DNA of 64,000 nucleotides from Poronia punctata (lineage: Eukaryota; Ascomycota; Sordariomycetes; Xylariales; Xylariaceae): contig MU401619.1 of assembly GCA_022579005.1 (NCBI GenBank), forward strand, positions 23,705 through 87,704, in the 5' to 3' direction. Below are positions 23,772 through 35,517 of this stretch, piece after piece. The notes below the pieces were generated by a model, which did no database searches, was not told where the DNA came from, and worked only from the letters and a program-made list of their open reading frames with translations. The translations under genes were made by a program, and so were the position numbers. How positions within the stretch are numbered: position 1 is the stretch's first letter; the number at the start of each line of letters is the position of its first letter.

Positions 23772-25386
23772 GAGTTTGCTATCGGCAAGATCTGATTCAA
23801 ATGCTGGGGATGTTTTCCACACAGAATAGGGGAGCGAAGTCAGGATAACGCAAGCACGAACTTTAAAGTAGGAATGATTGGTATAAGAGGTTGAGGTATT
23901 GGTTTTGTACACGTAAAGATTTAAATTTGTGGTCAGCATATGCGATGTAACTGAAACAACCTTACATGGTACAACGGGAAGTACAAAATGTGCATGTGCG
24001 ACTGTCCCAGATTATTATTATTATTACCTACTAACTTCTCACCGCAACTTCCCTCTTCTTGTTGATGGGATAGTTTGGTACAGTCGACATTTGGATATCA
24101 CCTTATCAGGAGGTAGGATAGATAGCCTTAAACTGTAGACATCTTTTTTTTTATCGCTGCATAAGGGGCAGTGGTGGCAGTGTATGAAAGACTGACCGCC
24201 GGGTTGAATCATGTTGAATGTTTGATTCAAGATGTTTTCTGACCACCCACCATTTTTCCTGTCTCACTTCCACCTCCACCGATAAGGACAAAATGCCGTT
24301 AAAAGTTAAAATAGGGATCTAAGATGGTAGTCAGGATTGGACTAGACCTGTTGAAGACATTAGTATAGGTGAATTAAGAAGGTACATGACCCAGACCCTT
24401 TTAAAAAGTGGACTTTGTAATCCTCCAAAGCAGGTCTAGTCAAGTTGTCTACCTTAAGTTTTGTCGTACAGAGAGGTATTAAAGCTGAGTCTGGAGGTAT
24501 CATGCACCTGTTGGTCAAATGACGAGTACATAAAGATACCTACTTTACCCACCGGCATTCTGAAATGTGCCTCTACACTTTTTAATCGCTCCTTGTTCCT
24601 AGTCTACGAGCAGTTGTGCTTTCAAAAATTCATCAAAAAATCCCACCACTTTGGTGCCGTCACATCGGCCATTCCATCGCCCCAGAGTTTACAAGGTCGT
24701 CGTTCCAGCTGAAGCCTTGCTTTTGCCCAATTCATCCTTCATTTCTTCTCTTCTCTTCTCTTCCGCTTTTGCTTTTGCACCCTGTCTTTATTTTGCTTGG
24801 CGTGCGGACTGACTCGCCTGTTAACCTAGACTAGATACAGCAACCCCCAAGGCCAGGCCGGGAGGGGACAAGACAAAACCGGTGTGACAAGAGAAAGGGA
24901 AAGTGTACGAGTAGAGTGGAAACTCGCAGCATTTCAAACCCTCTGAAAAGCATTCCCATCCTCGAAACATCTTTTGCGGCAAGTCTTGTATAGTTGGCAA
25001 TCTTTATTTGCTGTCTTATATCTAAACGTTCTATTTTTATATCTTTACATTCTTTAACTCTTCCAATATCTATCTATATATCTGTTTCTATTCTTTCTGT
25101 CTGTCCCTGTAAGAACTGGTAGGTATTCCGAACGCATCGTATCGTATCGGAGTCTACCGACAAAAAAACAATTGCCGGTCGACCGTCTTTCGTGTCTTTG
25201 GCAACTGACTCTCGCTATCTGGCTCGCGCGACGTCCCTCACTTCTTTTTTCGGTCCACGTTTCACCTTTTTTACTTCCCACGTTCCGTCGTGCGTCATTC
25301 CTCAGCCCTGCGCTGGTCACACTCTCGGTGTGACGCAAAGATTAGGCCGCTTCCTCTAGCATTGTGGCCCGAAACCAGCCGTTACT
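22858..25386. other. 2.5-kb intergenic region with AC microsatellite
   Basis: 3' UTR of the 302-aa gene (a CAACCA/CACAAT run at 22862-22910) and the promoter of the F-box/WD40 gene. Holds an (AC)18 tract at 23733-23768, and TACGAGTA-type octamers at 23582, 23717 and 24906. The stretch 24720-25330 is CT-rich, in keeping with a long 5' leader. No other gene is seen. Confidence 0.6.
23733..23768. repeat. (AC)18 microsatellite
   Basis: Thirty-six bases of perfect AC dinucleotide repeat in intergenic DNA. Confidence 0.95.
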
Positions 25387-27606
25387 ATGGGCCTAACCAG
25401 AGCCGAGGGTTCGCTGCAGGCGTCGTCGGTTGCTGCCACGTATGAGGGCGCCTCCACCTCCACCTCGGCCTCGGCCTCCAACGCCAGTTCCTACTCCCAC
25501 GATACTGGAATGGAACCCGACGAGCAACGCACCGAACCCCGCAGACCGTCGACAGCCAGTCTATTCCGACCCAACCGAAGCGCGAGTACCAGTCTGCCAT
25601 GGCGACGCCAACAGAAACTTGTCGCTTTGGGCGACAACGACTCTTCCCGCCCCATGGTCGAAAAACCTGTCGTCGAGGAGGAGAGGTTGGGAGCTGGGTT
25701 CGGAGCCACCGGTGGGCCATTAAAACAAGGGGGGACGTCGCTGGGGCGGAGGTTGCGACGTGCGTCCTTGACTTTGATGAAGGGCATAGTATGCCGTGAT
25801 CGTAGCAATTCAGAGCCGGCCGCTGATTTGTATGACAGCCGGCCTGTAACATCACATTCCCCTTGGGATAGACTGCGTCAGGCCACTACCATGAGGCACC
25901 TCAAGACGTCGCATGGTGAACGAGCCGGACTCGATACCATCTACTCTCCTCTGGAATCTCACTTCCCCGACCGTCCAGTTCCCGGTCATGGATTCGCACC
26001 CCCCATCATTCCAGAGCACACAGGCGCCGCCGCCAAGGCTGCTGCCGCTGCACTGCAAGATGGGCACCTCGCCCATGTATACCAACAGTTTCTTTACGAC
26101 GAGTTTAACGATCGTGAGAGTGGTATTGGCATCACCGTCACATCGCCCGGTTCGGAAGAGGAGGCGATGACGAGCAAGGAGTCGGACGTCGTCCGCGTCG
26201 ACTTTGTCGAACAACTGCCGCATGAACTGTCGGCACATATTCTCTCGTATCTCGATGCTATCCATTTGGGAGTCGCCAGTCGTGTATCACAACACTGGCG
26301 CGAAATGATCCAAGATCAATACATCTGGCGTCAATCCTTTCTGCGGGAGAAGACCCATACCTTTGCGACTAGCCGGCGTACACAACCAGGCGTGATGGCC
26401 GGCGTCCCCTCGCTTCGTCCGGGACTCGAATGGAACAGGATTTACCAAGCCAGGGAGGCACTGGATCGACAGTGGAAGAGCCGGTCAAACGTCCGTGCCG
26501 TCTACTTGAACGGCCACCTTGATAGTGTTTATTGCCTACAGTTTGATGAGTGAGTCTCGACAGCCAGCCAGCCATCCGGACAGCATTCGAGTAGCAGACT
26601 AACCTAGAACAGGAATAAAATCATCACGGGTTCGCGGGATAGGACGATTCGGATATGGGATATGCGGACACTGCAATGCCGGCTCGTGATAGGACCGCCC
26701 GAAGTCGTCGCCCTAACCTCGATTCTGTTCGACCCGAATGGCAAACCGATACACTACGCCTCGACCCCTGACAATCGTTCCTCTAACCCGTCGGTGCCCG
26801 TTACCGTGTCGTTCCCGACGCACCACAAGGCTTCCATCCTCTGCTTGCAATACGACGACGACATCCTCGTAACCGGCTCTTCCGACTCCACCTGCATCGT
26901 TTACAGCGTCAAGGCTGGTTACCGTCCTGTCCGCCGTCTGGAGCATCATACGGCTGCCGTTCTGGACCTGACCTTTGACGAAAAACACATCGTCACCTGT
27001 TCCAAAGACATGAGCATCTGTGTATGGGACCGCGAGACGGGCGACCTCATCAAACAGCTTCGGGGTCATACCGGGCCCGTCAACTCGGTGCAGATGCGCG
27101 GCAACACCATCGTGTCGTGCTCGGGCGACTTCACCGTGAGACTCTGGAACATAGACAGCGGCAAGACGATCCGAGAGTTTACAGGGCACAAGAAGGGCCT
27201 TGCCTGTTGTCAGTTCTCCGAGGATGGGCGGTTCATCGCTTCGGCCGGCAGCGACAGGGTGATTCGCATCTGGGATGCGAACACGGGCGAATGCCTGCGG
27301 GAAATAACGGCCCACGATGGTCTCGTCCGTAGCCTCCACCTCGACAGCACGAGCGGCCGGTTAATCAGTGCCAGTTATGACACGGATATCAAGGTTTTCG
27401 ACATGGCGACGGGCGAACAAGTTCTCAACTTTCCCCGGTGGCATTCTAGCTGGGTGCTCAGTGCCAAGTGCGACTACCGGCGAATCATCAGCACCGGCCA
27501 AGACGCCAGGATTCTCATCATGGACTTTGGCGCCGACGTAGAGAATATCCACATGCTAGAGAGTGCGCGCAAATACGAGGTCGCTTGCGAGGCCGGCTTC
27601 ATCTAG
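25387..27606 (+). CDS. F-box/WD40 protein, SCF substrate receptor
   Basis: Exons 25387-26549 and 26613-27606 give 718 aa. The N-terminal ~270 residues are Ser/Ala/Arg-rich and probably disordered. The F-box (about residues 273-320: EQLPHELSAHILSYLD...VSQHWREMIQDQYIWRQ) should bind Skp1. From about residue 374 a seven-blade WD40 propeller follows, with repeated GSRDRTIRIWD, CSKDMSICVWD, CSGDFTVRLWN and ASAGSDRVIRIWD units, and would bind phosphorylated substrates for ubiquitylation. The architecture is that of Fbw7/Cdc4, beta-TrCP and Met30 relatives; I cannot say which from sequence alone, and the long gapped second blade is unlike canonical Met30. The 63-bp intron at 26550-26612 has a GACTAAC branch and joins FDE to NKIITGSRD. 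Confidence 0.92.
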
Positions 27607-27617
27607 TTGATGCTGCT

Positions 27618-27649
27618 ATTGGCGTATTGGCGTATTGGCGTATTGGCGT
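27618..27649. repeat. (ATTGGCGT)4 tandem repeat
   Basis: Four perfect 8-bp tandem copies, starting 12 bases after the stop codon of the F-box/WD40 gene. Confidence 0.95.
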
Positions 27650-28628
27650 TCTCGTGTTGTGCGCTTCTGTTTTGTGGCCTGGTATAGAATGGTGGGTGGT
27701 TTCTGCACTGCCTTTTTTTGCATGTGTTAGACTTCAGGAGCGAACATCGGGTGTGATACCATGCGCGACGTTTTGAAGTTGGTCGTTGTTGCCGCTGAGA
27801 CGTGGATTAGTCATGTGGCGGTCTTTTACCCCTGCCCGATGTAAACCACGATTTTGATATTCAAAGGTCGTTGCGACAAGGCGGAATCTATTTGTTTCTT
27901 ACGTTGCCCCTTTTTCATTTATTTTCTCTTCTTTCTTCCCTCTCTTCCCGTGGTGGCCCTTGTCGTTCAACCGGTTAGCATCATCATCATTATCTTTATA
28001 AACATGCCTCAGGAAAGGCGAATACTTTCAGCAACATCAACATGATGAAAAATCGGCGTTTTTTTGTCTTGTCTTGTCTTGTCTTGCCTTGCCCTTGTCT
28101 TTTATCATACCACCTTTTGATAAGGGGGTTGGTTGTGCTTTGTTTGTTTAGACGAGCGGGTATAGACATATAACATGGCATTTTGGGCGTTTTCTTACAC
28201 GCACTCACACATACACACAATGTTGCCTTGCGTTGGGTTTTATCTGACGGACGGGTGTCTTGCTCGTTTTCGCCGAATTTTTCTTTATCTTTTTCTAGCC
28301 AAGGTGTCGTTGTTGTTTGTCAGGTTTCTGGTTTACCCCTTTCGGTTCGATGGATTGGAGTATCATAAGATATGTAGAAGAAAAAGAGGAGGAGGAGAGA
28401 AACAGACAAACACACAGATAGCGGATTAGAGTGAAATAATCTGTCGTGATTATGTACGAGTAGACATTCATCTATCCAACTACCTACATTATCTATCTAT
28501 CCATCTATGTCACAGTATAAAGGGAATGAGGGAAATTAGCTTTTTCACCTACACAAAAGGCTAAATTGATTAATCAATCAATTACCCTTTTTGATTTGCC
28601 ATTTTTTGTTTTATATGTCTTTCTTTCC

Positions 28629-28656
28629 GGCTGGCTGGCTGGCTGGCTGGCTGGCT
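28629..28656. repeat. (GGCT)7 microsatellite
   Basis: Seven perfect GGCT units in intergenic DNA. Confidence 0.95.
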
Positions 28657-29179
28657 GCCTATTTAGTAATTATCCTGAATTTGATGAGGAAATAAAGCGC
28701 ATCGAGACGGAACAGCACCACGGCTTTGACTCCTACCTACCTAGGTACCTACCTACCTGCTTAACATACTTTATTTATTATCAATTCAAGGTTGTAAACT
28801 TTCTCCATCCATCTATATTAGACTTGATAGATCTTTTCAACATGAGATACATGCTTACTTGTAAAAAGACAAAGAGAACAAAGAAACGAGAAATTGTATC
28901 AAGGAGCAATATAACCTGGTATTATAATTGTGGCAGGCTAGTACTTGTTTATGCCTAAAATAGGCTATATCTGTTGAAATGGTTTATTGCGACGAAAACA
29001 GTAACAGAGACTGATATTAGGCATTTCATCCTTCATCTATTCAACATGTTATATCGTGTTGTTTGTCTATATCATCATTCCGCGCATCATTTCCACGTAA
29101 AATCATAATGCGCAAGGTATCTACCTATCTAACCAAACCAACGAAGAAGAATACCCATACCGGACCCCAATGGCCAACT

Positions 29180-31874
29180 TTATTTCCCATCGAAAAACAA
29201 ATGTTTCTCATCCGTAAAAGAGAGCAGAAACCTCGCTAACAGCCGACCGGTATAGTCAAGCGTGACGTCGCGTGGGTACGGGTGTGCTTCGGCTTGTGAT
29301 AGGATGGGACCTGCTGCTAGAAAGTCGAGTTCGTGCCCTAGGTTTGGAAGATTATAGTGTTAGTATTTACTTAACATATATGACAAGAGACTGTATGCAC
29401 CACATGAAAAGGGATACTTACAGCTATCGCCATCTTCTAATAAACTCCGTAGAGACTGGGCCATTTCGGCAGCGGCGGGCTCCAAGTCCATGTCGAGTTT
29501 AGAATCTAGCAAAGGGTTGAAAGTGCCCGAGCTACTTCCACTTCCGCTCCCGCTACCGACGCCGGGCTCGCGTACGTGATGAGTCTGATACGCGATATGG
29601 AAACGATAAGCCACCTGACAAAACGGCAGGTTATCAATTTCGCGACATATTTCTAGTACACGTTTTCGTGCGCCCGCGACGTACCCGGTGCCCGACTTGT
29701 TGTCCTGTCCGAAATGTGCGTTGCGTAGGGCGACTTCGGCCTCGGAAACAACGAATGTGTCCGTCGTGGCTTCGATGCTTTCAAATAGGAGACAAAGCAC
29801 GAGGAAGGCGGCGAGACAGGGCGCCCACTCGGTACGCGATCGGGGCTTAAGTTTCGATCCAAAGTCGTCGAAGAGTGTGTTCAACTCCTTTTGGAGATAT
29901 TCGTCCAGAACGGCCTTGACCTGTCTGTTAAGGATACGCGCTGTGGTGAAGGGTGGATGACGACCGTTCACAACCATGGAATGATCTTGTTGCTGCTGGT
30001 TGAGCCGCGCCAACGTGGCGGCTGTGAGGCATAGTTGACGTGTGAGGACGTAATGCGCTGCGTAGATACCCAGAGCACGCTTTACCATGGAAGACTGCGA
30101 GCGCTGGGCGAATCGCTGGACAAGGGTGAGTATCCGATGCGGTAGCTGCGTGCCACGGAGCGGCTCTGTCGTCTGGTCGGCGTAACACGGCTCTTCCACA
30201 AGACTCTGTACATACTCGCGAGCACGACGCTCCAACGTTTCCCGCTGACTGCTGTTGGACGGATTCACACCGAGGGGCACTGCATCTCGCAAGTGCAGAT
30301 CCAATTGGTGGACGCCCATACCCATGTGCCAGTGTTGCAGCACTTCGACGCCCTTGGGCGCGAAGAAGGAAACTGGAACCGTCAAGGTGGATAGGAAACG
30401 CGATCCTGATGTCAACTCGACAAAGTATGGCTTGCTAGTGGATGTTGGCGACGAGGAGGAGGAGGAGGAGGAGAACTCGTCATAGAACTCGGAAACATTC
30501 TCCGAGATGAAGCGTGCCATTGCCGGCCTTTTGAAGTGCACCCTGATGAAATCCGGGAAGAGCACGGGTAAGAAGTCGCCAAACTTCCAACACATGATTT
30601 GAGGCACTTGGGCCGAGATCTTTTTGCAATTCTTGCACGGCCGCTCCTCGTTGCATCCCACTTTGCGGCTTTGGAAAGGATGAGAGCTGTTAGTATCGTA
30701 TGTCCGTCTAAGCTCTGCAGTATGAAGGGGAGGTAGGTGGGGAATGGCAACAGGGGTAAAAAGGCTCACCTTTGACAGCAAAAGCAAGCTCCCTGCCGCC
30801 GTATGTTTAGAGTGACCTTTGCATTACGCAGCTTCCGCCCACGTTGTGATGCCATCGCCTCGAAACATTCGTAAGGATTAGGCTTTCCCGTTTGCTGGTG
30901 GATGGTGCTCGGTGTTACCACGAAGAAGTTATCTGTTGGCGTCGACCTCTTCTTCGATTTCTTCACTTTCCCGTCGCCCTTGATCTTCTTAATGAAGGTG
31001 GGGTCCGTCTTCTTCCCCTCCTTTTGTTTGGCCGAAAGAACACTCGAGTTCGACCAATGAGAGCTACTTGTCTCCGCAGAGTGATGGGAAGGCGACCTTG
31101 ACATTTGCGGACTCAAGTCGTCGACAGGGAACATCATGGACGGGTCCTCAAATTGAAGGTTCATCGGCGCCCAGGGGGCAATGTCACTGGCATCTTGAAG
31201 ATGTAGCGGGATATCCAGCTCTACCGACTGGCTGGGCATATTTATCCCTTCGAAGCCCGACATGTTGCCGATGCTCCCTTGGAAGAAGTCTGGCTGGAAC
31301 GAGTCCATGTTAATCGTACCTGAGTTTCTATGTTTTAGTCGGTATTCTTGTGGAAGATGAAGGCTAACAAGCCGAAAGAAACTTCCGGAGCCTGTTAGGG
31401 GTACACGGTACACCTACCTCGTAGCATATCAGGGAATAGCGACTCAGGGCCCATCATGAACTCTTGACTGTTTGTCAGGGCGGATTGAAAGGTGGATGAA
31501 AATTGGTGATTGTCGCCAACATTCAGCGCCATCGTTGTCGTAGACGACGTCGGCGGTCCTGTCGTTGGGGAATTGTCCGTTGGGGTTTGCTGGCTCGGAT
31601 AAGACGTAGGGGCAGGACGGCCAAAATTGCCATCCTGGGTATGCGTAGTATGGTCAGATGGGAGTGGCGACATGGCCGTTGGTGAGGCTCCCAGAGAATT
31701 ATGAGGATAACCGACGACCCGCCATCCATTAAAGCTCGAGGAGGGGCTTGGGGTGTAATAATCGGCGGGCGACAATGAATTCGCGTCTACATGTTGCCAC
31801 GAGTCGGTGTCTTCTGTCGAGTCGGCATAGAAGAATGATCCTTGTGAAGGGGAAGCAGAGGCAACCGAGGCCAT
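29180..31874 (-). CDS. Zn2Cys6-type fungal transcription factor
   Basis: Exons 31874-31418, 31319-30770, 30668-29422 and 29337-29180 give 803 aa; every junction is phase-consistent. The N-terminal ~300 residues are Ser/Thr/Pro-rich with acidic and phenylalanine patches, likely activation regions. A basic KKIKGDGKVKKSKKRS stretch (likely nuclear signal) precedes the zinc cluster, which is split by intron 2: C331-x2-C334-x6-C341-x5-C347-x2-C350, followed by C362 after 11 residues instead of the usual 6-9. The ACFCC...RKVGCNEERPCKNC text matches a known subgroup of fungal regulators. The C-terminal part is helical with a GSGSGSGSS linker near the end. Intron 3 (29338-29421) is needed to reach a terminal exon ending FFDGK. 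Target genes are unknown. Confidence 0.85.
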
Positions 31875-34323
31875 TCTACTCCTCTGCGAGACCGCACGTG
31901 TCCAAGAAGATTGATTCGTATATATGTGTGAAGATGTGTAAATGTCCGCTTGGAAATATTGTACAGATTAGTGTTAGACTCTTGCACGTATGTCTGTCTG
32001 TCCGTCTGTCTGTCTGTACGAGTATGTCGGTTTGCGGGTAGCTCTAGATAACCCAGACAAATATTGGAGATGATCGCCCTGTTCCCCTGCTTTCTCCAAC
32101 TGCGCAGGTGCACTTTCGGAGATGTTCAAGAACGTGGCAAGCAATCCAGGAAAAGGCTATACGGAGTGGTAGAGAAGAAAGGTCGTCTTTCAACAACATA
32201 AACGAGCTTCTCTTTTCTCGTTTTCTATGAGTACGAAAGGTCAACGGTCATGCCGTTATATTACTTTGTAAAATACCTACATGATGAAATGCGTAAAGAA
32301 GGTAAGCTTCGCTTATCGAGCAAGAGGGGGAGGGGGGGGAGAGGCGGGATGAACTGGAGGCGTCCCTCAGCCACGACTTGGAAGTTTGCAGATAGGCTCT
32401 GACATACGTATATTTTGTACCTTGGACGCAACCTTGTAGTAATTCCTGGAAATTCCGGAAGGTAGGTGCAGTAGTAACTTGTCACAGCAAGGCAGGCACG
32501 GCAAGGTCCTTCAACTCTTGTACGAGTAGGTACCTATGTCATGCCTACCTCTGCCCAGTGCCTAGTCATCCACCCCAGCCTAAGCTAAAACCGCGACCGA
32601 CAGGGTGGAGAAAATGGCTTGGCTTCTTACTTCTTTGGTAAACCCTCGGTGTCCATTCCCAGTCTCTTTCTATCAGCCACCAAGGAATGCACAGCAATCC
32701 CTGGAAGTTGGAATTGGCTACATACTTTTGAAGGGGGCCGGCCACAAGCAAGCGCTGGCCGCGAAGGCAGGTAGCATACTAGCTTTATTCAAAAATCCAA
32801 AAAAAGGAAAGAAAAAGTTCCGAGATTTATGTGTAGGTATGTAGACGGACGAAAACTGTATGTTAGAAAAGGCATTAAGGATATGCGAGCCTGTCCGGTT
32901 CGGGCTTAGCGTGTAGAGCTGGCTAGTGAAACCTGAAGCTGAGAAATTGTGGTACTCTTTTCTACAAGTACTCCTAAACAGCCCTACACCAGAACCATCC
33001 CCGCTCCCAGACACAGCCCCAAATATGAGGGGTGGCTGAGGTCTGTACTTGCTGCAGACACAACAATCATCAACGTGCCTATACTGATAGTGATGATGAG
33101 GATTGTTACCACAGGAAATTTACACCAAGATAAGGTATGATTCGAGTTATATGAATACTGTTTTTTTTTTTTTTTTTTTGCTATGGTCAGTAGGTGGTAT
33201 GTTTAAACGGCAGACAACGCAAGACCCTAGTTACAGGAGAACGATCTTCCAGGTATCATCGTAAGAAAAAGCAAAGCAAAATAATTTCGAAGGAGATGCA
33301 CGGTATGATTATACCAGAGCGCCAAACGCCTTACTCATTGATACAGCACCAGGCTGTGGTTCGGATCTCATGCTGGTGGCTGTGGCTGTAACTGTGACAT
33401 GACAGTGGACAGGACCAGGTGACATGACATGAAATGGCAAAACTCGTTACATGGTAAAAGTTTAATGTGCCTCTTGGTATCTAAAAGTAAAAGAAAAGAA
33501 AACACGCTGGTCAGGATATTAAGAAATCAAAAAAGTACAATGTCAGTCTTGGAAAAGCAGATGCACAGGTTGACGGTAGGGACATTCTGAGAAGGATTGC
33601 ACTTTCTCATGATTGGAAACTTTTTTTGTGCCTGATGCTAGTTAGAATGGTGCCCAAGTACGTGTATGCGACCGCGTCTGGATATGGTACTCCAGATCGC
33701 GATCGTGGGTCCCCATGTCTCCAGGCATGTCTTGAAGCAATGCAACGTGGGGAAGGTCAGACAAGGGCATTTCTGTTTGGCTCCCCCTCCTCCCCAACGC
33801 TGGAAAAGCCAGGCTGTCAGGCCAAGGGCAGGATAGGACGGCAGGGTATGAGATAGAGACAGTGGAAGAGGACAGGAGGGGGGAAATGTGATAGAAGTCA
33901 AAAAGAGTTGCTTCGTACAACGCATAACGCATCGATGCCGTTGCAGCTGGTCCAATAAATAATCTGCAGGCTTCCGAGTTCTCAGGGCCAGCCAACAATG
34001 GCCTAATACCTGCTGGAGAAAAACATCATCAAAAAGATTGTGTTCCCCATATACCAGCGAACAATCTGGCCACCGGCTGTTCCCCCGCTCTGCTCTAGGC
34101 ACTTTTCCTGTTCTCCAATTATCTTTCAGATATTTTAGCGGAAATCCATGGCTGATTACGTGCCGCAAACACTGCCATGTCAGTTCTTTTTCTGTTTTTC
34201 TGTCTAGAATTCTTTTTATTCCCTACTCATTTTGTCTGGTTTGCCTGGGCATGATCTCATCTCTGCCCGTCGGCAGTTTATGGGAATTTCTCGTAGAGAG
34301 GCGTCGCAATCTGTCGATGGTGT
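31875..34323. other. 2.4-kb intergenic region, no gene seen
   Basis: Upstream of the zinc-cluster gene and downstream of the 319-aa gene. Contains a TCTG/TCCG run (31990-32017), two TACGAGTA octamers (32017, 32521), a G-rich tract at 32322-32345 and a T homopolymer at about 33161-33179. No credible gene. Confidence 0.6.
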
Positions 34324-35517
34324 TCAACGGGAGCGGGAACCGGTACGGTCCGCCATTGCTGCTGCTGCTGCTGCCGCGCGCTCATGAATTTGCTGCTCGG
34401 TTGTGACGTACTGTAAGAAACAGTTAGTCAATATCTAGGGTGGACTCGATGCGACTGTCGACAGGAGAAATGGTGAGAGCACAAGAGGTGCCTACTACAT
34501 CTTCCCCTTCACTTGACGATATCCTCACTTACCAGTCGATCTAGATAATCCATTGCGGGTGCGTCCTTTAGGATCTTAGCCACCTGGATTCCAGCGCTAA
34601 TCAGCTGGAGGATATTTCGGTCGTCTTTCAATGGCCGCGATTGATGTTTCGCAGCATGTCGCATCTCGAGCGAGTTCTCCAGGATCGTGACAAACTGCTT
34701 TATCTGGCCGTTATAGAGGACACGCGCTGGGATCCTCCTCTTGGTCGCGAGGCGTTTCAACAGGTACACCCACTCTGTCCACTCGCGATCCTGAGGCCGC
34801 TCGACCGGTCGCATACTAAGGTGAACAGATAGTGTCAGTAATTGACACCTTCGAAGCAGACCTGGGCCGGCCTCAAGGGTCCTTTCCTTTACTGGACTAC
34901 ATAGGATGGGGATCTCTGCGCACGTACTCCTGGGTTAGAGGGATGGGAAACTGATATTTGGCGACAAAATCGAATGCACACTGCGACAGTCGATCGTTGA
35001 CCGCGGCCAGTAGAGCATCTTGCTCAGACACTCGGAGATTGGTGGGCAGTTGAGGCATCTCTCGCTCCTGCATGGAAATATAACCCATCGATGGCCGAGC
35101 AAGGTACTGCACCTGCGGGCCGTCGAACTCGTCCCGGTTGGAACTCTTCCTTTGGGATCGGGCTTTGCCGCCATGCCTTCCCAGTCCCGAGGGCGGGGAG
35201 GTGCCTGCATAGCTGTCCCGGCCTGGCTCTGACATGTAAGCTACGTCATCGGCAGCATCCAGAGACGAGTATTGGCCATGTATCGGCCAGGTATTTGATC
35301 CGCTACCGCCGCCGCTGCCGCCACCGCCACCGGCCCCGACGTATGGCGCGTATGGACCACTCGAAGTATGGTATGAAGCGGATGGTGGACTCGTGACGTA
35401 AGGTGGTGTGAGAGGGAAGCCATGTTCATGCCGAATGGGTGTGCCGCTCGTGCCTACACTCGACGACGACGTTGCCATATCATACATTGATCCGGTCCTG
35501 GATGGATATCTCGCCAT
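34324..35517 (-). CDS. Conserved fungal protein of unknown function, 319 aa
   Basis: Exons 35517-34928, 34815-34533 and 34410-34324 give 319 aa. The first ~130 residues are low-complexity (Ser/Pro/Tyr, and a Gly run near residue 63). The second half looks like a conserved globular domain: LSQCAFDFVAKYQFPIPL, then PQDREWTEWVYLLKRLATKRRIPARVLYNGQIKQ, then a helical segment ending AKILKDAPAMDYLDRL. The last exon adds YVTTEQQIHER and an alanine run coded by GCA repeats. I recall this domain as widespread in ascomycetes but without an assigned function; I cannot name it. The splice at 34928/34815 gives LTQDMRPVERPQDREW, while reading through would stop after eight residues. Confidence 0.75.

Larger units (their letters stand above)
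27607..29179. other. Intergenic region between convergent genes
   Basis: Two 3' UTRs face each other here. It contains the tandem octamer ATTGGCGT x4 (27618-27649), a CTTGT-rich run (about 28064-28090), (GGCT)7 at 28629-28656, a palindromic CTACCTAGGTACCTAC cluster around 28738-28760 and a TACGAGTA octamer at 28455. No gene is supported. Confidence 0.6.
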
